Assembly (NCBI GenBank): GCA_028023455.1
Contig: JAQFVV010013091.1
Location: forward strand, 126,001-190,000
Direction of reading: 5' to 3'
From: Epiperipatus broadwayi
Taxonomy: Eukaryota > Onychophora > Udeonychophora > Euonychophora > Peripatidae
DNA length: 64,000 nt
Shown here piece after piece: positions 26,004 to 36,290 of this stretch. Numbering within the stretch: the first letter of the stretch is position 1; every line of letters starts with the position of its first letter. The translations under genes and the position numbers were made by a program. Below the pieces are notes generated by a model. It ran no database searches. It had not been told where the DNA came from and saw nothing but the letters and a program-made list of their open reading frames with translations.

Positions 26004-28044
26004 TGTAACGATATATAAATATGTCATTACATTAATTTAAAATAAAAACTTAAAAGTTCGCAAATAAAAGTAAAAAACTAAATGCTAAAATTAAAATGTT
26101 TTGTTAAACGTATATACATTCGCACAGATGCCAAACTTTAAAAATATTTTTTTTTTAAAAAAAAACAAATAAATAAGTATTTGAATGTACTTTTTTATAA
26201 AAAAAAAGTACAAGATTTAAAAATAAAAACAGGTATTAATTAATTCTTGTAATATGTAAATGGAAATGATTGTTTATAAATTGTTTGAAAAGCAAGCTAG
26301 CCTTGGGCTCTTGTATAATTAAAATGATCTGATGAAAGATAGATAAGAAAATAAAGAGAAATTAGCTTGACCAATGGAAGCACTAAGCCTTGGCTTGGAC
26401 CCTAACGAAAGTGATAGATTAGTGACGTTTTGTTGATTGAATCCGTGTGGATAATATAAAAAGGGAAATACAGTTTTTTCCAGGAGTTCCAGCGTTTTGT
26501 GTTTGAGAGATGTGGTAGGACGCACATACCACACTCTCTATTTAAAAAAATGATGAAAAGACTGTGATACCTTGAACCAGCTATTGCCATCTCCAGAACA
26601 TTATCTTCAAATGGAGGCATTGTGGGAATTAAAAGCAGAAACCTGGACTCTTCTACCATGAGCTATGAACTTTACAAATTAATAACAACAACAAAAAAGT
26701 AATTAAGAACTTTCGTTCAAGCTTATGAACTTCTATCTGACTTTTTTAAGTTTAAAATCAAATTAATAATGTTTAATTTTATATGTTTTCTGATTGATAA
26801 AAATCATTTCCATTTTTTTTTCTTATTGTATAAATTATTTATTGTTTAAATTTTAAATGATGAAATTTAGGTTGGGTATAGACGTTGCATAGATTCATTA
26901 GCGGTTGATTATTTGAAGTTTTCACATTTGATTAGAATATATAGGTCAACGATGTTAATGCAGGCATTTTACAATGAATGCCATGGGGCCTTGTGTATTC
27001 TCTTTTGCAATTGACATTATTGATGATTTTGTATTTTGATCGATTGTGTTTAATTTGGATGTTTTTGACCATGGAATCTGTGCAGCCGATCTATACTCAA
27101 CATTTTAAAAACAAATTTATAAAAATAATCTGTGCGAACGTATTTAAATGTTAAATTTAAGTTGGACATGAATGGCTATATAGTTTTGTAAAGTTATATT
27201 AAGGGAGGGTAATCTTAGGTTATATATTTCATAGTTGAATTGGTTCAATGGATTGGATATATTTGTGTAATTGTAGATGTAGTATGAGATCCGCTACGGG
27301 CAGGATTATAGATATATGCCACACATCTTCTGTTTGCCTATGGATGGGTTTGTAAGATGGCAAAGGACTGCAGTCCATTCCTATGGAGTTTTATGTTTAT
27401 TGTTCTACTCGCCAACAGATGTGACATTCCTGTTGGTGGAGAGACAATGTCTTCTCTAATTCTACTTGCTGTTCAGATGTACATTCCTGACAGTATAGTA
27501 TTTTGTGTTGTCATATTTTCATGCTACATTGAATACATAAATGTATCAGATGGATTGGCGCCGGTTTGATTGCGAAATTTGTTGCCTAAGGTTAAATCAG
27601 GGAAGAATATTTTCTTTTCAAATGCAGATCTATGTTGTCTATTCATCCTCGACTCACTAAATAAATATTAAACTCATGGTTGTAATTTACTTAAATGTAA
27701 AACTAAAGATTAATAGAAAAATCTAAAATGGTGAATTTATTCCTCAAAATTTAAATGTTATTTTATATGTGCGTAAATAAATATTTTTATGTGTTAATTT
27801 CTGGCAGTGGCTTTTACTCTTTTATATTTAATATATAAAATTTATATTTTATTATCTCTGCTACTCCACTGAGCTAGTGACTTGGGCTAACGATCTGAAT
27901 ATTTAAATAAAGTGGAATCTTAACAGCGCGTATCTGCCTACTCTATAAATTTTTCTAGGTTTAAATGCCTAGATGGTGCCTTGTAGAGCAGATATCGTAG
28001 TTTGCGGTTAGATTCGATCTTCACTTTCATTTCGATCATTATAA
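26004..28044 (+). repeat. 2-kb LTR-like direct repeat, copy 1
   Basis: Matches 28585-30675 at clearly more than 95 percent identity by eye, same orientation, from GATATATAAATATGTC to TTCGATCATTATAA. It begins TGTAACG, compatible with an LTR start. Just beyond its right end (28046) TGGCTACCCAACTTGGG resembles a tRNA-primer binding site, which supports an LTR role. It contains a small conserved open frame at 27357-27569. Confidence 0.65.
27357..27569 (+). other. Small open frame conserved in both 2-kb repeats
   Basis: A 70-codon hydrophobic frame (MAKDCSPFLW ... VSDGLAPV) recurs at 29988-30200 with only three amino-acid changes. The repeats are nearly identical overall, so conservation alone does not prove coding. 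I recognise no family. Confidence 0.25.
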
Positions 28045-28584
28045 CTGGCTACCCAACTTGGGCCGATCTTTAATAAACACGAGTGCCCTGAGAATTTTAA
28101 AAGTGAATCATGCCCGTAGTATTTTTTCTGAAATTAGTATAAATATATTTGTTGTATTAACATAAGGTTATACTTGGAATTTTGTCTTAAAGGTACTGCC
28201 AGTAAAAAAAATTGCACATATGTAAAGATAAATACGAGGAATAAAATGTAATAATAAATATAAATCATAATTTTTTTTTAAAAAAAGTCTTGTTAAATTA
28301 AAATCTAATCGTTCAACTTGCCTAAGTAAAAGTTAAAGGTAGGAGAAATGAAACTTGGAAGGGAAGGGGCAGAAATTTAGCTGGTAATAGGGAATCAACA
28401 GTCAACTTTTTTTTTTGTAATCATTATATTTGTGTGTAATTACTGTTTTGTCTTGTAAAAAAAAGTTTTGTCCTTTTGAAATTTTCATATATAATCAATT
28501 TGTGTAACGTAATTATTAACACTAAGTAAATTCTTTTTTTTTTTTAATGTTTTTGTTTTTTGAGGAAGTTTACTGATATATAAT
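28045..28584 (+). mobile_element. Short internal region between the 2-kb repeats
   Basis: About 540 bases with no gag or pol frame. It starts with the PBS-like TGGCTACCCAACTTGGG one base after repeat copy 1. A TTGAGGAAG purine stretch lies about 20 bases before copy 2. An LTR element with long LTRs and a tiny non-coding interior would be a non-autonomous derivative. A plain duplication with spacer is the alternative. Confidence 0.45.
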
Positions 28585-30675
28585 GATATATAAATATGTC
28601 GTTACATTAATTTAAAATAAAAACTTAAAAGTTCGCAAATAAAAGTAAAAAACTAAACGCTAAAATTAAAATGTTTTGTTAAACGTATATACATTCGCAC
28701 AGATGCCAAACTTTAAAAATATTTTTTTTTAAAAAACAAATAAATAAGTATTTGAACGTACTTTTTTATAAAAAAAAAAGTACAAGATTTAAAAATAAAA
28801 ACAGGTATTAATTAATTCTTGTAATCTGTAAATGGAAATGATTGTTTATAAATTGTTTGAAAAGCAAGCTAGCTTTGGGCTCTTGTATAATTAATTTTTT
28901 TTTTTGTAAGGATTATTAATTTTGGAAAATTTTTTTTTTCCCCCCCCAGGTGGTTAATGATCTGATGAAAGATAGATAAGAAAATAAAGAGAAATTAGCT
29001 TGACCAATGGAAGCACTAAGCCTTGGCTCGGACCCTAACGAAAGTGATGGATTAGTGACGTTTTGTTGATTGAATCCATATGGATAATATAAAAAGGGAA
29101 ATACAGTTTTTTCCAGGAGTTCCAGCATTTTGTGTTTGAGAGATGTGGTAGGACGCACATACCACACTCTCTATTTAAAAAAATGATGAAAAGACTGTGA
29201 TACCTTGAACTAGCTATTGCCATCTCCAGAACATTATCTTCCAATGGAGGTGTCATGGGAATTAAAAGCAGAAACCTGGACTCTTCTACCGTGAGCTATG
29301 AACTTTACAAATTAATAACAACAACAAAAAAGTAATTAAGAACTTTCGTTCAAGCTTATGAACTTCTATCTGACTTTTTTAAGTTTAAAATCAAATTAAT
29401 AATGTTTAATTTTATATGTTTTCCGATTGATAAAAATCATTTCCATTTTTTTTTATTGTATAAATTATTTATTGTTTAAATTTTAAATGATGAAATTTAG
29501 GTTGGGTATAGACGTTGCATAGATTCATTAGCGGTTGATTATGTTGAAGTTTTCACATTTGATTAGAATATATAGGTTAACGATGTTAATGCGGGCATCT
29601 TATGATGAATGCCATGGGGTCTTGTGTATTCCCTTTTGCAATTGACGTTATCGATGATTTTGTATTTTGATCGATTGTGTTTAATTTGGATGTTTTTGAC
29701 CATGGAATCTGTGCAGCCGATCTATACTCAACATTTTAAAAACAAATTTATAAAAATAATCTGTGCGAACGTATTTAAATGTTAAATTTAAGTCGGGCGT
29801 GAATCACTATATAGTTTTGTAAAGTTATATTAAGGGAGGGTAATCTTAGGTTATTTATTTCGTAGTTGAATTGGTTCAATGGCTTGGATATATTTGTGTA
29901 ATTGTAGATGTAGTATGAGATCCACTATGGGCAGGATTATAGATATACACCACACACCTTCTGTTTGCCTATGGTTGGGTTTGTAAGATGGCAAAGGACC
30001 GCAGTCCATTCCTATGGAGTTTTATGTTTATTGTTCTACTTGCCAACAGATGTGACATTCCTGTTGGTGGAGAGACAATGTCTTCTCTAATTCTACTTGC
30101 TGTTCAGATGTACATTCCTGACAGTATAGTATTTTGTGTTGTCGTATTTTCATGCTACATTGAATACATAAATGTATCAGATGGATTGGTGCCGGTTTGA
30201 TTGCGAAATTTGTTGCCTAAGGTTAAATCAGGGAAGAATATTTTCTTTTCAAATGCAGATCTATGTAGTCTATTCATCCTCGACTCACTAAATAAATATT
30301 AAACTCATGGTTGTAATTTACTTAAATGTAAAACTAAAGATTAATAGAAAAATCTAAAATGGTGAATTTATTCCTCAAAATTTAAATGTTATTTTATATG
30401 TGCGTAAATAAATATTTTTATGTGTTAATTTCTGGCAGTGGCTTTTACTCTTTTATATTTAAGATATAAAATTTATATTTTATTATCTCTGCTACTCCAC
30501 TGAGCTAGTGACTTGGGCTAACGATCTGAATATTTAAATAAAGTGGAATCTTAACAGCGCATATCTGCCTACTCTATAAATTTTTCTAGGTTTAAATGCC
30601 TAGATGGTGCCTTGTAGAGCAGATATCATAGTTTGCGGTTAGATTCGATCTTCACTTTCATTTCGATCATTATAA
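28585..30675 (+). repeat. 2-kb LTR-like direct repeat, copy 2
   Basis: Second copy of 26004-28044. It carries an extra segment of about 56-60 bp near 28892-28957 with a T run followed by C8. The right end TTCGATCATTATAA passes directly into a TA run. TA-rich sequence borders both outer ends, so a target duplication cannot be told apart from the microsatellite. Confidence 0.65.
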
Positions 30676-30686
30676 TATATATATAT

Positions 30687-31381
30687 AATTCCACGAAACA
30701 ATACAATAATTAATGCAGTAAACAAGCAAACAAGTAAAACGAACAAGTGAAATTTATAAAATAAATTTATAAAAATATATGTAAAGTTGCATATTATACT
30801 ACACCAAATTTAAATAGATTGATAAATAATTCAAAAAATAGGTGTAGTAATTTAAATCAAAGTTGTGTGACATATAAATGGATTTGTGTTTGTGGAGAAG
30901 TATATATAGATGAATCTGGTATACATTGGAGAAGAAATCAAAGGAGCATTTATTGTTGTATAATCGAGTACAAAAATCAAGACAAGCCAGTGTTAAAAAT
31001 GATGACGTATTACCTTCAGTCTTTTTTGATGATAATGTTATGTGTAATTATGGCTTTGATTTTGATTTTAATAAAGTTAAGATAATATGTATTGAAAGAA
31101 ATAATGATAAACGTAAAATTAGGGGAGCTATATTAATAAAATATGGAAAGCAGCATTTAATAAAGAGACAACTGGTTATATAAAAATTAATGAATTGTGG
31201 GAAAATTGATTTATGACGTAATTGATTTTGTATACATTTATAACGATTTTTGTAATAGAATTTGAATATAGTTGATATCGATAACTTAGATTGTTGAAAG
31301 TACTTCTATTTAAATTATAGTTGATACTTTTTTAAAAAAAAATTGTTTACTGTATTAATTATTGTATTGTTTCATGGAATT
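30687..31381 (+). mobile_element. Penelope-like nuclease fragment between inverted ends
   Basis: About 40-bp inverted ends (AATTCCACGAAACAATACAA at 30687; TTGTATTGTTTCATGGAATT at 31362) enclose a broken GIY-YIG endonuclease on the + strand. CVTYKWICVCGEVYIDESG lies near 30870-30920. KSKEHLLLYNR follows in another frame, and RKIRGAILIKYG lies near 31110. This order (CGxVYIxESG, KEHL, R-x-I-R-x-A-I) is typical of PLE endonucleases. The reverse transcriptase is missing. PLEs often carry inverted terminal copies, which would explain the flanks. Confidence 0.7.
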
Positions 31382-31476
31382 ATATATTTTTTCATTATAA
31401 TTAGAATACAGATATTGATTTATAAGTTATATATATATATATATACTGTACAATGTTAAAGATATATGTAAAAAAT

Positions 31477-31525
31477 TATGATCTGGGCCAACTGATGAGT
31501 GCTGGTAGATCTTGGAAACCATACA
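31477..31525 (+). ncRNA. Hammerhead-like motif A1 (deleted)
   Basis: Stem I left strand TATGATC and CCAA, then a perfect CTGATGA core and the left strand of stem II (GTGCTG). The right half of stem II and the GAAA core are missing. The sequence jumps to GGTAGATCTTGG, where CTTGG is the post-cleavage strand. A deletion makes it inactive. Confidence 0.6.
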
Positions 31526-31807
31526 TTTTTTTCACACATTTTTGGTCAAATGTTTATGATTATACTCCTTCATAAGGTTTTAAAAGAGGATAAAAATTAG
31601 TCCCTACTTTGTGGTAAGAGTGGTGTAGTAAAAATTGAAATGCAGAAATATTATTTATTAAGTGGATAATTTCTAGTCTAATGAATGACTAATAAAAATT
31701 AGTAATATACTTCCATCAAGTCGTTTGTGTCAATTTGACATATCATTTAAACTATAGTAATTGTCTATCTATATATAATGAACAATGATAATGATAAATG
31801 TAAGAGA

Positions 31808-31875
31808 TTGTGATCTGGGCCATCTGATGAGTGCTGATTCAGCACAAACTGCACATTCTTGAAGTTCGTAGATCT
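31808..31875 (+). ncRNA. Hammerhead-like motif A2 (core G lost)
   Basis: TGATCTGGGCCAT leads to CTGATGA (31824-31830) and a perfect 6-bp stem II GTGCTG-ATT-CAGCAC. AAAC then follows instead of GAAAC, so the invariant G12 is missing. The right strand of stem I is also altered (TTGAAG). Probably inactive. Confidence 0.65.
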
Positions 31876-32067
31876 TTTTCATCTGTCTTTGGTCATATAT
31901 TTATGATTACACCCCTCCAAAAGGCGTAAAATGTGGATAAAACCCATTTCCTACCTTGTGTGAGAATGATGTAGTGAAAATTACACTAGATAAATATTAT
32001 TTATTAATTGGATAATCTCTAGTCTAATGAATAATTAATTAATAAAAATTATTAAACATTGTCGTAT

Positions 32068-33265
32068 AATGTAAATTGTCTAGTGAATATTTTTTTTTTA
32101 TTTATTAATTTCAATTTTTATTTTTTATTGATAAGTATAAATTATTGAAATTTTCTATCATACTTTCTTTTATAAAATATTAAACGTTGATGATGAATAT
32201 TTATTATATCCTCACCTTTATTAAGTTGGATTTCTTATTTTATGAATATCTTAGTTTTATTAAATATAGTATGAATAAAATTTGCCTATTAATATTTTCT
32301 TAATGCCATATTGACTTGTGAGTTGCTTAACTTATTTTAGGATCATAATGCATTTTCTTTATATTAATATTAAAATCACATATAATTATAATCTAGAATC
32401 TGTTTTTTTTTTTTTTTCCTTTGGGAGTATGCATATTCAAGCATAAAAGACCTACAATTTTAACATCTTATAAATAAATAAGTTATTTAATTACGATAAT
32501 ACTGCTATATTCTAGATTAATTTCTTATATAATCAAATCTGATATAATGAAGACATAAAGAAAATAAATTATGTAATGACTACATTTTACGATTAAATAA
32601 GATTTATATAAGTGAAACAAATGCATACAATGAACATTAAAACGGCAGTCAACTTTGTCCCATATAACAAAGTTATCAATTTTATTTTATCTTTTCTATC
32701 TTTAACATTAAAACTATTGTATGTGTATATATATATATATATATATTCTTAAAAAAGTATTTTCCTACTATACTGTTTGCAAGTTTATCTGTATTTTTTA
32801 TTATGAAAAGATGTTTCTAAACACTTTGATTTTATTATAAATATATTTAACATTCCCTATATACTGACTAGGGTATTTGTTTGTTTTATTATGTTCTGTG
32901 ATTCAAATCTAGCCCAATAAACATTGTAATTTTTCTTAGGTTAGTAGAAATCTAAAAAAAAATTTTGGGACAAAAAATCGTTATCATTCAGCTTATCTAG
33001 CTATTTAATAATAATTCATAAATAGATATGTCTTTATTTTTTATTGAGTGTAAAAACCAATAGTTACTTTACGGTTTTCAGAGAAGTATTGATCATATTT
33101 TAGAATATAGCTTCTGTTAGAACTGGAATATATTTATATGAGTGTTGACTTCTCGTTTACTTTACCTTTTACATATTTGTAATTGATTTTTATTTTATGA
33201 TATATTTTTTATATCTATGTATATAACACACACATATATGTATATATTCCAATAATTTTTTACAG
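32068..33265. other. Intron sequence without a recognised element
   Basis: Last part of the 12.3-kb intron before exon c. It contains a TA run near 32725-32746, otherwise AT-rich with nothing recognised. Confidence 0.5.
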
Positions 33266-33415
33266 TATATCTTGGTAGCAAATGCAGAACATTTCATGAT
33301 TGCCTAGTGCATACCGAATTTAGTGGATGCAAATTCATACCATCTCAAAGAATCCATACGTGTCAGTGTAATTCTGGATTCACAAGAAGAGGTCACAAAT
33401 GTATAAAAGATACAG
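33266..33415 (+). CDS. Exon c of a cysteine-rich EB/EGF-like module gene
   Basis: Acceptor TTTTTTACAG at 33265 and donor GTAAATAC at 33416; 150 bases, phase 1 at both ends (50 codons). The peptide YLGSKCRTFHDC ... HTCQCNSGFTRRGHKCIKDT carries six cysteines spaced C-x5-C-x8-C-x10-C-x-C-x10-C. The CxC-x2-GF segment and final C match EB/EGF-like modules and the two upstream exons. All three exons can be joined without a frameshift, so skipping any one would keep frame. No later exon or stop codon was recognised, so the gene continues past this point or the downstream exon was missed. Confidence 0.9.
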
Positions 33416-35211
33416 GTAAATACAAAAAAAAATTCTAAGTAAAAAAAATTTATAATATAGAAATATTAGAGTAACTAAGCGATAAAGTATTTATTCATTA
33501 GAAAACAGATTTCTGAATAAACATAATTAAGAAGAAAATTATATCTAAATTAAAGTTCTGTCTTAGAAACTACTGCTAACAACGGACAAATTCCAATTAC
33601 TATTTTAAGTTACAACAACAAAAATCTTCAAAATTTGTAAAGAAAGAAACATCAGTGAAACTCTCAGATATGAAAATTATTGATGAAAAAAAAACAAGTA
33701 TATCTTAAATAAATCATTGATTCTATTATGTAAATTGTATTGCCACTAACTCTTTTTTTTTAAATTTCCTATGTATATTTAACACCAATGTTTAATGGCA
33801 CTGGTGAAGAGGTTTGATCATCTTCTATAAAGTTACAATTTAAAAAACACTCGCTTGTAAAATTTATATATAATTTAACATCGTTTAATATTGGCATTTC
33901 AGAAATGCTAATAAGAGTATTAATTCATACTCTCACTTTTAGACACTTAAGATTGGTTCATATAATAACATTTGAGTTGAAGATAAGACAGCCGCTTTTA
34001 TTTCCTTAAAGTCTTTAAAACATTGTTATACTATTTATCTTGTTTGGTGTCTAGAACTTTTCCTTGTTCAATATGACAATTTGGATAAAACCTTTCCAGT
34101 TCATCTAAAAATAATCTCTCTTTTTGACAAAGATCTTTTTCTAATCTTAATCTTTTCTTTAAAAGAAGGTTTTTAGTAATTCCATGATTTCTAAAAAGTC
34201 AATATTCATTTTGATTGAAAGTCAATATCTGATAATGATTTTTTAAAAAATGTTTTTATTGAAGTTGGAATGTTGATTTGTTTGTTGCTATGTTTGTTTA
34301 CTTTTAAGTTCAATATTAATCAAAGAATAGTGTGAAAATATAAATCTCAAACATGTTTAATTCTAGGCCCATGTTTTTTTTTTTGCATAATTAAATATTA
34401 TACAAAAGCAACAAAAATGATCAAAATTATTAAATAATGAATGAAAAAAGAGGACATTTGATTGAACTAAATAATATTACACAAAAGTAGATCCCAACTT
34501 TTTTCATTAATTTCATTTAATGCCCTTTTCTATTCACAGTCACTGAATGAAAGTGTCTTTGATGACTAACTATTTTATATATGTTGTTTGAATGAAAATT
34601 TTTGATAAGTAAAAATCATAAAGTTGTTTTAATGTTATTTTCAAGGCTGTTGTCTCCACTAATTAAAAGCATTTACATTAATTCTGATAAAGGTAAGTTT
34701 GAAAATCTGCATACTGGCCTATTGTCATCCAGCTATGATACAATTGAATTATCTCAATTGATAAAATACCTAATAATTGCATTATTTTAAAATGTAGCTA
34801 ATGGTGTTATTAGATAGATCATGAATAATTTCATTTAGACCCATAAAAGTGATATTTAAGTTAATGCTATTAAATTAATTTGATCAGAATTTTGGCCATA
34901 AAATAAATCCTTCTATAGATACAGCACATCAATAATATATTTTTGTGGAGTTGTTTTAAAAATAGCATTATGTTGGCCATTAAAATATTTATTACTTATA
35001 ATGACATTAAAGTTGACCAAAAATCAACACCTGACATGTGGGTTTATCACCTTACTTAATAGTGTTTTTTCAATGTTAGAGGGATTTTTTTTTAAAAAAA
35101 AAGTATTAGTAAATTATTTATTGCATCTTTAATTTCCTGATTTGTTAGTATTAATTATTTGTTAAAAGTTTACTCTTAATTAATTTTTATTAGTCATTTG
35201 TTAGATCAGAG
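33416..35211. other. No confident gene
   Basis: AT-rich. A minus-strand stretch near 34040-34170 is rich in Lys, Glu and Leu and may be an element remnant, but no motif supports a name. Confidence 0.4.
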
Positions 35212-35415
35212 ATTATCCAATAATGAAAAATATTTCTGTAGTGTAATTTTCACTGCACCACTCTCATGCAAGTAGTGACAGCTTCTATCCACTTTTAACA
35301 CCTTGTGGAAGGATGTAATCATAAACATATGAGTAAGGACATGTAAAAGCAATGTATGATCCCCAAGATGTACATTTCATGCTGAACCAGCACTAATAAG
35401 TTGGCCTAGACCACA
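35212..35415 (-). repeat. Family-A retrozyme-like unit, minus strand
   Basis: Reverse complement of the family-A order: hammerhead part at 35355-35415, then CATAAACATATGAG, ATCCACTTTTAACACCTTG, CACTCTC and ATATTTCTGTAGTGTAATTTTCAC reading towards 35212. It faces the plus-strand unit that starts at 35566. Confidence 0.7.
35355..35415 (-). ncRNA. Hammerhead-like motif A3 (two core changes)
   Basis: On the minus strand the order is TGTGGTC, TAGG, CCAA, then CTTATTA in place of CTGATGA. Stem II is GTGCTG-GTT-CAGCAT, followed by GAAA, ATGTACAT (2-bp stem III), C, TTGG and GGATCATA. Stem I pairs perfectly (UGUGGUC with GAUCAUA, two G-U pairs). The two G-to-T changes in the core should abolish cleavage. 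Confidence 0.75.
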
Positions 35416-35721
35416 ATCTCTTGTACATATCCTTATGTCATTATTCAGTATATAGAGATAGCAAATTACCACAGTTTAAATGATAAATATCAAAGTTGTA
35501 GCCATTAAAACTTTGCCACAGACCATTTATTGGAAATCTATTATAATTTTTGTTAGTCATTTATTAGATTACAGAATGGTGTAGTTAAAATTACACTCTA
35601 GAAATATTATTCATTATTGATTAATTTCTAGTCTAATGAATAACTAATAAAAATTGTTAATATACTTGCATTAAATGGTTTATGTCAAAGTTGTGAAGGC
35701 AGTAAGTTTGACACTTGCTAT

Positions 35722-35780
<59 letters not shown>

Positions 35781-35941
35781 GATATTTTGTGGGTTCATCC
35801 TTGTTATAAAATTTAAATATTGATATACCGACGTTTCGACTTGATCACTCAAGTCATCCACTGGGTGACTTGTATGATCAAGTCGAAATGTCGGTATATT
35901 AATATTTAAATTTTATAACACAGATGAACCTACAAAATATG
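35781..35941. repeat. PLE-terminus-like hairpin, about 78-bp arms
   Basis: GATATTTTGTGGGTTCATCC at the left pairs with the GATGAACC-TACAAAATATG end at the right, through the TATACCGACGTTTCGACTTG / CAAGTCGAAATGTCGGTATA core. The antisense reading of the left arm has GGATGACTTG-AGTGAT-CAAGTCGAAACGTC, a stem followed by GAAAC as at PLE termini. It is flanked by TA runs on both sides. Confidence 0.75.
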
Positions 35942-36032
35942 TCTTTTATATATGCAACTTGTGAAAATCTTCGTATCAGCATATATATATATATATATAT
36001 TAAATAATAATATAAAGATTTGTGTAAGAAAT

Positions 36033-36092
36033 TGTAGTCTGAGCCAACTGATGAGTGCTGGTTTGCATGAAATGTGTATCTTGGGGATCATA
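36033..36092 (+). ncRNA. Type I hammerhead ribozyme A4, core intact
   Basis: Order: TGTAGTC, TGAG, CCAA (stem I left), CTGATGA at 36048-36054, stem II GTGC-TGGTTT-GCAT, GAAA at 36069-36072, short stem III AT-GTGT-AT, then C17 at 36080 and TTGG, GG, ATCATA (stem I right). Every invariant nucleotide (C-U-G-A-N-G-A, G-A-A, A15.1-U16.1 pair, H17) is present. Predicted cleavage is between 36080 and 36081. The two-base-pair stem III is short, as in many animal and PLE hammerheads, which may need dimers or tertiary contacts for activity. It is the best ribozyme candidate in the window. Confidence 0.8.
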
Positions 36093-36290
36093 CATCTTTT
36101 TCACATGTCCTTGGCCATATATTTATGATTACAGTCCTCTACAAGGTGTTAAAAGTGGATAGAAATCAGAGTGATGTAGTGAAAATTGCATTATATAAAT
36201 GTTATTCATTTTTAGCATTAATTTTCTCATCTCACTTTTCATTTCTATTTTTTGAATCATCAAATAAGAATGTAATTCTCTAATGAGTAA

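Larger units (their letters stand above)
31440..32067 (+). mobile_element. Family-A retrozyme-like tandem dimer, period 332 bp
   Basis: Two head-to-tail units each begin with a hammerhead-like segment (CTGATGA at 31492 and 31824, exactly 332 bp apart). Each continues with ATTTATGATTACAC, a GTAGTGAAAATT-like segment, AATATTATTTATTAA, GGATAAT..CTAGTCTAATGAATGA and AATAAAAATTA. The second unit ends near 32067. Tandem copies of a few hundred bp with a type I hammerhead per unit and no coding frame are the hallmark of animal retrozymes. Activity and mobilising machinery are inferred, not shown. Confidence 0.75.
35566..36290 (+). mobile_element. Family-A retrozyme-like units, interrupted
   Basis: A plus-strand unit body (35566-35725) runs into a TA run (35727-35778), a hairpin (35781-35941) and another TA run. 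A second unit resumes at about 36010 with a complete hammerhead and the ATTTATGATTACAG, AAAAGTGGATAGAAATCA and GTAGTGAAAATT order. It is a tandem pair with the hairpin unit inserted in its AT-rich linker. Confidence 0.7.

Noticed and set aside
26319-26659. Minus-strand frames repeated at 28916-29256
   Set aside because: They are conserved only because the whole 2-kb repeat is nearly identical. The two copies differ by indels at the frame ends and no family is recognisable.
31440-32067. CRISPR-like or satellite array
   Set aside because: There are two units only, with no short spacers, in a eukaryotic context; the hammerhead core and layout explain the repetition better.
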